From positions 1-5,304 of the forward strand of contig CASEPH010000215.1 in assembly GCA_949289625.1 (NCBI GenBank): 5,304 nt of DNA. Reading direction: 5' to 3'. The number at the start of each line of letters is the position of its first letter. Positions within the stretch are counted from its first letter, which is position 1. Shown here piece by piece: positions 1-4,911 of this stretch. The notes under the pieces are model-generated. The model saw nothing but the letters and a program-made list of their open reading frames with translations, ran no database searches and had not been told where the DNA came from. Position numbers and translations under genes: made by a program. Origin of the DNA: an uncultured Clostridia bacterium (GTDB lineage: Bacteria > Bacillota_A > Clostridia > Oscillospirales > Oscillospiraceae).

Positions 1-561
1 GAGGCCGTCCGAAAAACCACGACCCCCTATTTTTACCTCTTCCTGGCCATGACCGTTGGGGCCCTTTTCCTGGTACCGGAGATCATCCTTGTCATGGGCG
101 GAAAGAGCTACGGGGATGGTATCTATGTGCTGCCCTCCCTACTCGTCGGCGTCGTTTTTCAGTTCGCCTACACCATGTATGTGCAGGTGGAATATTTTGA
201 AAAAAAGATCAAGATGATCTCCGTGGCCACCATTGCGGCCGCAGGTGTCAATATCCTGCTGAATTACCTGCTGATCCCAAAGGTGGGATATCTGGCTGCC
301 GGCTATACAACCCTGGTGGGCTATATTTGCCTGTTCCTGATCCACTACTGGACCGCTTGCAGGCTGGGCTATCGGGATGTTTTCGATCGGAGAAAAATCT
401 TTCCCGGGCTATTGCTTGCCGTGGGGTTGATCCCTGTGTTCCTTTGGCTCTATACCATGCCTTTGCTGCGCTTTGTTCTGCTGGCTGTGTATGGAATCAC
501 GTTGGCTGTGCTGGCCTTTCGGAAACGTAACATTCTTCGCGTGTTCCTTCGGCAAAATTGA
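1..561 (+). CDS. Polysaccharide/lipid-linked oligosaccharide flippase (Wzx-like, MOP superfamily), C-terminal part
   Basis: The reading frame is open from base 1 to the TGA at 559-561, so 186 codons of a longer gene are visible and the true start lies left of the window. The Met codon at 49 is internal. The product is very hydrophobic, with about six membrane helices at visible residues 13-32, 41-62, 74-94, 97-119, 131-149 and 154-172, matching the last helices of a 12-14 helix transporter. Features typical of the polysaccharide-synthase C-terminal region are a 'YVLPSLLVG' helix, an 'EYFEKKIKMISVAT' segment, 'NILLNYLLIPKVGYLAAGYT', and a short basic tail ending RKRNILRVFLRQN. Family members flip undecaprenyl-pyrophosphate-linked glycan units from the cytoplasmic to the outer face of the membrane; the substrate here cannot be read. 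A MATE drug exporter is less likely given the NxLLNxxLIPxxGxxxAxxxT signature. The LCP ligase gene follows on the same strand but has its own promoter. Confidence 0.85.
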   Translation, partial: EAVRKTTTPYFYLFLAMTVGALFLVPEIILVMGGKSYGDGIYVLPSLLVGVVFQFAYTMYVQVEYFEKKIKMISVATIAAAGVNILLNYLLIPKVGYLAAGYTTLVGYICLFLIHYWTACRLGYRDVFDRRKIFPGLLLAVGLIPVFLWLYTMPLLRFVLLAVYGITLAVLAFRKRNILRVFLRQN

Positions 562-581
562 TGCCTGGTTCCCAATTTTGC
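552..581 (+). other. Perfect 9-bp inverted repeat over the flippase stop codon
   Basis: GCAAAATTG (552-560) pairs perfectly with CAATTTTGC (573-581) around a 12-nt loop. The left arm includes the last codons and the first two bases of the TGA. No U-run follows directly; the nearest T-run is at 598-602, 16 nt further on. It is therefore not a canonical Rho-independent terminator. It could act as a 3'-end stabilising hairpin or a weak terminator for the flippase transcript. The function is inferred and the pairing is seen. Confidence 0.5.
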
Positions 582-624
582 ATGGCGATCGAATTGCTTT
601 TTGCTGGTTTCTTCGGGGAAGCGG

Positions 625-653
625 TTGCTTTTTAGAAGCGCGTATATTATAAT
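625..653 (+). promoter_or_regulatory. Housekeeping (SigA-type) promoter of the LCP gene
   Basis: The -35 box TTGCTT (625-630) and a perfect -10 box TATAAT (648-653) are separated by exactly 17 bp. Transcription should start near 660, giving a leader of about 110 nt before the ATG at 769. The promoter lies inside the 5' extension of the open frame that begins at 601, so it also argues that translation cannot start there. The local drop in GC content around 630-655 supports a real promoter. Confidence 0.75.
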
Positions 654-768
654 TTTGTGCATATCCAGTTTCAACCAGGTGCTGCTGGATCAGCGTTGGT
701 CCCTGTGGTGCTTGGGCGAGCAACATTGTTTGTCAGAGAATAATTTTATAAAGAAACGGGTGATTCCT

Positions 769-2286
769 ATGTATGACAATCCAAGACGCAGACGGCGTAA
801 AAGTGTGGACTGGTTTGTGGGCCGGGTGGCTACACTGCTGTGCGCCTTTATGGCCTTCATCTTTGCCATCGCCGTGATCTCCACCAAGCTGCTGCCTGGA
901 AAACTGCTGGCGGTGCTATTCCTGGCGCTGATCCTGGTGGTGGTACTGGTGGGCCTTCTCACCTGGAAGTCCCGTTACCGGGTCCGGTACATCATTGGCT
1001 TGATCTTGGCCCTGGTGATGATGGTGGTTTTCGGCATCGGCACCAGCTATGTCTTTCAGGGCATGAGCACCGCCAAGGCCATCACCACCGTCCGCACTGA
1101 GACCGCTGCGGTGGGCATCTATGTCCGGGCCGACGATGCCAACGACTTCTCCACTGTGGCTGCCGACTACACCTACGGCATTCTGGCGGAGCAGGATCGG
1201 GAAAACACCGACGAGGCCATTGCCCAGATCAACGAAAAATACGGCATCTCCCTGACCACCAAGACCTACGACGGTCTGGCCCAGCTCGTGGACGGACTGC
1301 TGGGGTCTGAAGTGGACGCCATCATCGTCAACAGCGCCTACATCGGCCTGCTGGAGGAGATGGAGGGCTATGAGGACGCCGCATCCAAGCTCCGAGAGGT
1401 GGAGATCACCACCGTGGAGCGGGAAGTGGAAGTCACAGAGACGCAACAGCAGGAGGTACCGGAGGATCGGCTCACCGGCGTCACCGAGGAGACCGAGGGC
1501 CAGGATGGTCTGGTCTTTACCGTGTTCATCAGCGGCATCGACACCCGGGGCGAGCTCACCGAGAAGAGCCGCAGCGATGTGAACATTCTGGCTTCCATCA
1601 ACACCGCCACGAAACAGGTGGTACTGATCTCCACCCCCAGAGACTACTATGTGCCTCTGTCCATCTCCAACGGGGCCAAGGATAAGCTGACCCATGCCGG
1701 TATCTACGGCGTCAACGTCTGCATGGACACCCTGGCCATGCTCTACAACGTCAACGTGGACTACTACTTCCGGGTCAACTTCGGCGGCTTTGTGGACATC
1801 ATTGACGCCCTGGGCGGCGTGAACGTCAACTCCGAGGTGGCCTTCAGCACCGAAAACTACTCCTTCTCCGAGGGAGAGAACTATGTCACCGGTGACGCCG
1901 CTCTGGAATTCGTCCGGGAGCGCTACGCCTTCGCCTCCGGCGACCGGCAGCGTGGCAGAAATCAGCTGGCCCTCATCAAGGCCGTACTGAACAAGGCCAT
2001 GTCCCCGGAACTGCTGCTGAACTACTCCTCCCTGATGTCCGCCCTGGAGGGAAGCTTCGAGACCAGCATCCCCTATGACACCCTCAGCACCATCGTTCGG
2101 GAGCAGCTGAACAGCGGCGGCAGCTGGAATATTGTCAGCTACAGCGTGGACGGCACCGGCGACAGCCAGATCCCCTATTCCATGAGCCAGTACGCCTACG
2201 TCATGGTGCCCGACGAGTCCACCGTGGCCACGGCCAAGAGCCTCATTGCTCAGGTTTATGCCGGGGAGACGGTGACGGCGCCCTAA
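769..2286 (+). CDS. LytR-CpsA-Psr (LCP) family cell-wall glycopolymer ligase, 505 aa
   Basis: LCP enzymes act on the outer membrane face and transfer glycopolymers (teichoic acids, capsule or other wall polysaccharide) from an undecaprenyl-pyrophosphate carrier to peptidoglycan. Order of parts: a basic cytoplasmic start (RRRRRK, residues 6-11); three membrane helices at about 20-38, 46-65 and 73-92; an extracellular module at about 112-205; an acidic Glu/Val/Thr linker at about 209-245; then the LCP catalytic domain from about 248 to 415. Family marks are GIDTRG (256-261), KSRSDVNILASIN (266-278), LISTPRDYYV (286-295), KLTHAGIYG (306-314), DYYFRVNFGGFVDIIDALGGV (331-351) and ALEFVRERYAFASGDRQRGRNQ (378-399), whose Arg and Asp residues are those expected to bind the pyrophosphate and metal. 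The frame is open from 601, but I chose ATG 769: the promoter at 625-653 leaves no room for the earlier start, and a weak GGGTG sits about 8 nt upstream. It is longer than minimal LCP proteins because of the extra helices and the 112-205 module. The partner polymer is unknown. Confidence 0.93.
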   Translation: MYDNPRRRRRKSVDWFVGRVATLLCAFMAFIFAIAVISTKLLPGKLLAVLFLALILVVVLVGLLTWKSRYRVRYIIGLILALVMMVVFGIGTSYVFQGMSTAKAITTVRTETAAVGIYVRADDANDFSTVAADYTYGILAEQDRENTDEAIAQINEKYGISLTTKTYDGLAQLVDGLLGSEVDAIIVNSAYIGLLEEMEGYEDAASKLREVEITTVEREVEVTETQQQEVPEDRLTGVTEETEGQDGLVFTVFISGIDTRGELTEKSRSDVNILASINTATKQVVLISTPRDYYVPLSISNGAKDKLTHAGIYGVNVCMDTLAMLYNVNVDYYFRVNFGGFVDIIDALGGVNVNSEVAFSTENYSFSEGENYVTGDAALEFVRERYAFASGDRQRGRNQLALIKAVLNKAMSPELLLNYSSLMSALEGSFETSIPYDTLSTIVREQLNSGGSWNIVSYSVDGTGDSQIPYSMSQYAYVMVPDESTVATAKSLIAQVYAGETVTAP

Positions 2287-2293
2287 AGAGGCA

Positions 2294-2332
2294 GAAATAC
2301 GAAAATACGGAAAAACGAAAATACGAAAAACG
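2294..2332. repeat. Short A-rich tandem repeat, about five units of 7-8 bp
   Basis: Directly after the LCP stop codon come five imperfect units related to GAAAATAC (2294-2300, 2301-2308, 2309-2316, 2317-2324, 2325-2331). Every unit begins with G or GG, continues with an A-run and ends in AC. On the minus strand this reads as successive T-runs (CGTTTTTCGTATTTTCG) just after the hairpin at 2334-2363, so it can serve as a U-rich tail for leftward transcripts. No coding role is apparent. Confidence 0.6.
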
Positions 2333-2333
2333 T

Positions 2334-2367
2334 GGGGCCGGAGATCGGAAGATCTCCGGCCCCCTTT
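2334..2367 (+). terminator. Rho-independent terminator of the LCP gene, possibly bidirectional
   Basis: A perfect 13-bp GC-rich stem, GGGGCCGGAGATC (2334-2346) with GATCTCCGGCCCC (2351-2363), is closed by a GGAA tetraloop of the stable GNRA class. The plus-strand tail is short (CTTTGT), while the minus-strand side carries T-runs from the A-rich repeat at 2294-2332. The hairpin may therefore stop transcription in both directions. It lies 47 nt after the LCP stop codon. Confidence 0.85.
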
Positions 2368-2476
2368 GTATCTGGGCGGGCAAGGGACGGCGAAGACGAG
2401 GAATGGCGTAGAAGGGGAACAACGAAGCGCAGGGGACAGCCAAGGGCAAAAAACGAGAATGAACGGAAAAGAACAG

Positions 2477-2517
2477 AAAAAAACCTGGTGCAGAAGGAAC
2501 CTTCCTTCCGCACCAGG
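2477..2517 (-). terminator. Rho-independent terminator of the UDP-sugar dehydratase gene
   Basis: Read on the minus strand, an 8-bp stem (2510-2517 with 2484-2491, CCTGGTGC/GCACCAGG) continues after one mismatch into a 5-bp stem (2504-2508 with 2493-2497) with a 6-nt loop. It is followed by seven T residues (complement of 2477-2483). This is a textbook terminator 44 nt beyond the stop codon of the gene ending at 2561, and it faces the LCP terminator. Confidence 0.9.
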
Positions 2518-2560
2518 AGAGATATTTTGAGAATCAAGACAAGCTGGGAAAATCTCTGAA

Positions 2561-4453
2561 TTACCGCTTCTGCTGGGGATGATAGGTGGGGACGATCTCC
2601 GCCACGATGTCCTTCATATTCTCCGCCTCGGCCTCACAGGCGGCATCCAGCCGATGGAGCTGCTGCCGGAACTTCTCGTCGTCCATCTCGATGGGACGGC
2701 CGATATGGATCAGCTTGTTCTCCGTCTCCTGGAGGCCCTCCTCCGCCATGAGGATCTCCTCATAGAGCTTCTCGCCGGGCCGCAGCCCCGTATAGACGAT
2801 CTTGATGTCCACGTCCGGCTCGTGGCCCGACAGCCGGATCAGGTTCCGGGCCATGGTATCGATCTTCACCGGCTGGCCCATATCCAGAATGAAGATCTCG
2901 CCCCCCTTGGCGTAGTACCCCGCCTGGAGCACCAGGCTCACCGCCTCCGGGATGGTCATAAAGAACCGGGTGATCTCCGGATGGGTCACCGTCACCGGGC
3001 CGCCCTCCGCAATCTGCTTCTTGAACAGGGGGATCACGCTGCCGTTACTGCCCAGCACGTTGCCGAACCGCACCGCCACGAAATCCGTATTCGGGGCCTC
3101 CCGGTTCATCATCTGGATCACCATCTCACACAGACGCTTGGAGGCTCCCATGATATTGGTGGGGTTCACCGCCTTATCCGTGGAGATCAGCACAAACTTT
3201 TTGACCCCGTATTTGATGGAGGCCTGGGCCAGCTTATAGGTGCCGAACACGTTGTTCTTGATGGCCTCGTTGGGGCTATCCTCCATCAGCGGCACATGCT
3301 TATGGGCTGCCGCGTGGAACACCAGCTCCGGCCGGTATTTCCCCAGCACATAGTCCAGCCGAGACGTATTCCGCACCGATCCGATCAGCACCACCAGGTT
3401 CAGCTCCGGATGGGTATGCTTCAGCTCCATCTGAATGTCGTAGGCGTTATTCTCATAGATATCAAAGATAATCAGCTGCTTGGGATTGCTCTTGGCGATC
3501 TGCCGGCACAGCTCGCTGCCGATGGAGCCGCCGCCGCCCGTCACCATGACCACTTTCCCGGAGATATACCGGCAGATCTCCTGTAGATTCACCTGAATGG
3601 AATCCCGGCCCAGCAGGTCCTGGAGCTCCACATCCCGCAGCTTACTGACGCTGATCTCTCCGCTGACCAGCTGGTACATGCCGGGCACCGTCTGGATCTT
3701 GCAGCCGGTGGAATTACAGATGTCCAGAATGGCCTTCCGGTCCTGATTGGAGCTGGTGGGGATGGCGAAGATGATCTTGCTGATCTGATACTTCCGCACC
3801 GCTGCGGGAATATCCCACCGATCCCCCGCCACCATGACCCCTTCCAGGATCCGATGCCGCTTGCTGGGGTTATCGTCGATGAGGCAGGCCACCCGCAGGT
3901 GCAGCCGGGGATTGGAGGCGATCTCCCGGATCAGGGACCGGCCCGCCTCTCCCGCGCCAATGATCATCACGTTTTCGCAGCCGGATTTCTTCCGGCCAGG
4001 GGACAGCTCCGCCTTCAGCTGCCGCAGGAACCGATAGGAGAACCGGAGGCAGGTGGTGGAGGCAAAGCTCATGGCGAAGCCGGCGAAATAGAAGGACCGG
4101 GGCATGGGGTAGGGGGACAGGACCGCCACGATCAGCAGCAGCACCAGCAGCACCCCATGGGCCAGGATCAGCCGGAACAGCTCATCCACGCTGACGAAGC
4201 TCCAGATACTGTTATACAGCCGGAACAGGGCGAACACCACCACCGTTACGGCGATCCAGGGCAAAAGCAGGTAGGCATATCCTTCCATGTAGTTCAGCGG
4301 AATGGCGCTGAACCGGAAGTCGAACCGGAGCCACAGGGCCAAAAAATAGGACAGAGCCACGCAGAAGCCATCCAGCACACCGATGATGATGGCCCGACGA
4401 AGCCACTGCATATCGATTTTTTTCTCTTTTCTTGCCATTGAAAAAACGCACAT
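2561..4453 (-). CDS. Membrane-bound UDP-N-acetyl-hexosamine 4,6-dehydratase, CapD/PglF/WbpM type, 630 aa
   Basis: Family members convert UDP-GlcNAc to UDP-2-acetamido-2,6-dideoxy-4-hexulose with bound NAD+, the first step toward bacillosamine, QuiNAc, FucNAc and similar sugars used in capsule, O-antigen or protein glycans. Visible parts: four membrane helices (about 21-42, 60-78, 94-112, 119-138); a first Rossmann-like domain with IIGAGEAGRS (164-173); and a catalytic SDR domain opening with VTGGGGSIGSE (304-314). The latter contains HAAAHKHVPLME (380-391), STDKAVNPTNIMGASKR (424-440) and GLRPGEKLYEE (556-566). As in the large PglF/WbpM enzymes, the usual catalytic Tyr of YxxxK is Met (M435-x3-K439), and DK at 426-427 provides the acid/base residues. 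The length of 630 aa fits the full-length membrane class. The stop is TAA at 2563-2561. The start is uncertain: ATG at 4453 has GGG 7 nt upstream, but Met6 (4438) and Met15 (4411) are possible. The exact stereochemistry (5-inverting or retaining) cannot be told from sequence alone. Confidence 0.93.
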   Translation of the reverse strand: MCVFSMARKEKKIDMQWLRRAIIIGVLDGFCVALSYFLALWLRFDFRFSAIPLNYMEGYAYLLLPWIAVTVVVFALFRLYNSIWSFVSVDELFRLILAHGVLLVLLLIVAVLSPYPMPRSFYFAGFAMSFASTTCLRFSYRFLRQLKAELSPGRKKSGCENVMIIGAGEAGRSLIREIASNPRLHLRVACLIDDNPSKRHRILEGVMVAGDRWDIPAAVRKYQISKIIFAIPTSSNQDRKAILDICNSTGCKIQTVPGMYQLVSGEISVSKLRDVELQDLLGRDSIQVNLQEICRYISGKVVMVTGGGGSIGSELCRQIAKSNPKQLIIFDIYENNAYDIQMELKHTHPELNLVVLIGSVRNTSRLDYVLGKYRPELVFHAAAHKHVPLMEDSPNEAIKNNVFGTYKLAQASIKYGVKKFVLISTDKAVNPTNIMGASKRLCEMVIQMMNREAPNTDFVAVRFGNVLGSNGSVIPLFKKQIAEGGPVTVTHPEITRFFMTIPEAVSLVLQAGYYAKGGEIFILDMGQPVKIDTMARNLIRLSGHEPDVDIKIVYTGLRPGEKLYEEILMAEEGLQETENKLIHIGRPIEMDDEKFRQQLHRLDAACEAEAENMKDIVAEIVPTYHPQQKR

Positions 4454-4460
4454 CCTATAT

Positions 4461-4487
4461 CCCGGGGCCGACCGTCGGCAGTCCGGG
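4461..4487 (-). promoter_or_regulatory. Leader hairpin next to the dehydratase start, overlapping the putative ribosome binding site
   Basis: In the dehydratase mRNA, CCCGG (complement of 4487-4483) pairs with CCGGG (complement of 4465-4461). Inside it, GCCGA pairs with TCGGC (4479-4475 with 4471-4467) around a 3-nt loop. The 3' arm ends 7 nt before the ATG at 4453 and contains the GGG that would serve as the ribosome binding site. Folding could limit initiation at 4453 and favour the downstream Met codons, or it could be a control point. The pairing is seen; the regulation is inferred. Confidence 0.5.
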
Positions 4488-4513
4488 TTGTATTTCAGTC
4501 AAAACCGATCCTC

Positions 4514-4542
4514 ATTATATCACAGCCGACAAAAAATGACAA
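4514..4542 (-). promoter_or_regulatory. Strong extended -10 promoter of the dehydratase gene
   Basis: On the minus strand TTGTCA (complement of 4542-4537) and TATAAT (complement of 4519-4514) are separated by exactly 17 bp. TGA immediately precedes the -10, giving the extended TGnTATAAT form. Transcription should start near 4507, leaving a leader of about 54 nt to the first ATG. The gene is therefore probably transcribed constitutively as a single-gene unit. Confidence 0.85.
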
Positions 4543-4600
4543 GGTGCCAAGGATACAAAGCTATGGGAAATCCCGGGAGGAAATAAATTAAAAATTCCCC

Positions 4601-4629
4601 TTGATGCCGCGGCGAAAACGTGGTATAAT
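4601..4629 (+). promoter_or_regulatory. Extended -10 promoter of tRNA-Pro
   Basis: TTGATG (4601-4606) and TATAAT (4624-4629) have an exact 17-bp spacer, and TGG precedes the -10 (TGGTATAAT, extended form). Start of transcription is expected near 4636, about 68 nt before the mature tRNA 5' end. Its -35 is 58 bp from the -35 of the divergent dehydratase promoter, so the two units are divergently transcribed from a shared spacer. Confidence 0.85.
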
Positions 4630-4645
4630 ATCCCGGACGATCCGG

Positions 4646-4669
4646 GGGACGGTTTTGCGGGACGGTTTT
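4646..4669 (+). repeat. Tandem 11-bp direct repeat in the tRNA leader
   Basis: GGGACGGTTTT occurs at 4646-4656 and again at 4659-4669, a 13-bp period, in the leader expected to be removed from the pre-tRNA. A short hairpin CCCGGA-CGA-TCCGGG (4632-4646) directly precedes it, at the predicted transcription start. No function is evident. Confidence 0.5.
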
Positions 4670-4703
4670 CTTCAGCGCCCCTTGGCCCCGGACGGCATCA
4701 TTT

Positions 4704-4779
4704 CCGGGTGTGGCGCAGCTGGTAGCGCGGGTGGTTTGGGACCATCAGGCCGCAGGTTCGAACCCTGTCACTCGGACCA
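4704..4779 (+). tRNA. tRNA-Pro, anticodon TGG
   Basis: A 76-nt cloverleaf is complete. The acceptor stem CCGGGTG (4704-4710) pairs with CACTCGG (4769-4775) with one G-T pair. The D stem is GCGC/GCGC (4713-4716, 4725-4728) around AGCTGGTA. The anticodon stem GGTGG/CCATC (4730-4734, 4742-4746) carries one G-T pair and the loop TTTGGGA (4735-4741). The TGG anticodon is at 4737-4739, with G37 after it. A 5-nt variable region precedes the T stem GCAGG/CCTGT and the TTCGAAC loop (4757-4763). Discriminator A4776 and the encoded CCA at 4777-4779 end the gene. It reads proline CCN codons. It is a single-gene transcription unit with its own promoter and terminator. Confidence 0.97.
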
Positions 4780-4820
4780 CGTCGTCGCGGACTGCATATC
4801 GTTCGCGACGGCGTTTTTTT
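4780..4820 (+). terminator. Rho-independent terminator of tRNA-Pro
   Basis: CGTCGTCGCG (4780-4789) pairs with CGCGACGGCG (4804-4813) over 10 bp with one G-T pair, around a 14-nt loop. Seven T residues (4814-4820) follow. It begins one base after the CCA end of the tRNA, so termination and 3' processing are closely coupled. Confidence 0.93.
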
Positions 4821-4911
4821 GCCTGCGGAGGCAACCCGGGGGCCTCCGGCGGCCCACTTTCTGTGCCAACAGAAAGTGGGGAAAGAGTGGGAAAGGGGCT
4901 AGGCCCCTTTC
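4821..4911. repeat. Cluster of hairpins leading into the long palindrome
   Basis: Three local inverted repeats follow one another: CGGAGGC/GCCTCCG (4826-4832 with 4842-4848, 9-nt loop); a perfect 12-bp stem CCCACTTTCTGT/ACAGAAAGTGGG (4853-4864 with 4869-4880, GCCA loop); and a perfect 9-bp stem GAAAGGGGC/GCCCCTTTC (4891-4899 with 4903-4911, TAG loop). A near-duplicate GTGGGGAAAGAGTGGGAAAG runs between the last two. No frame here looks coding and none of these has a T-tail. They look like the outer part of a dispersed intergenic repeat whose inner part is the palindrome beginning at 4904. Confidence 0.6.

Noticed and set aside
726..752. Second promoter TTGTTT / TATAAA before the LCP gene
   Set aside because: The spacer is only 15 bp and the predicted start would fall just before the ribosome binding site. 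The promoter at 625-653 is far better.
601..768. 56-codon N-terminal extension of the LCP frame
   Set aside because: A strong promoter with its expected start near 660 lies inside it, no ribosome binding site precedes 601, and the normal LCP start pattern (basic residues then membrane helix) begins at 769.
916..1695. 259-codon minus-strand frame inside the LCP gene
   Set aside because: It is a shadow of the LCP coding frame, Gly/His/Asp-rich without any domain, and has no promoter or ribosome binding site.
2332..2559. 75-codon plus-strand frame in the spacer after the LCP gene
   Set aside because: It spans the LCP terminator hairpin and the opposing terminator. Its Arg/Lys/Glu-rich content follows the purine skew of the spacer.
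2579..3586. 335-codon plus-strand frame antisense to the dehydratase, and 3854-4441 likewise
   Set aside because: His/Leu/Gly-rich shadow products of a GC-rich gene whose minus-strand product has unambiguous catalytic motifs.
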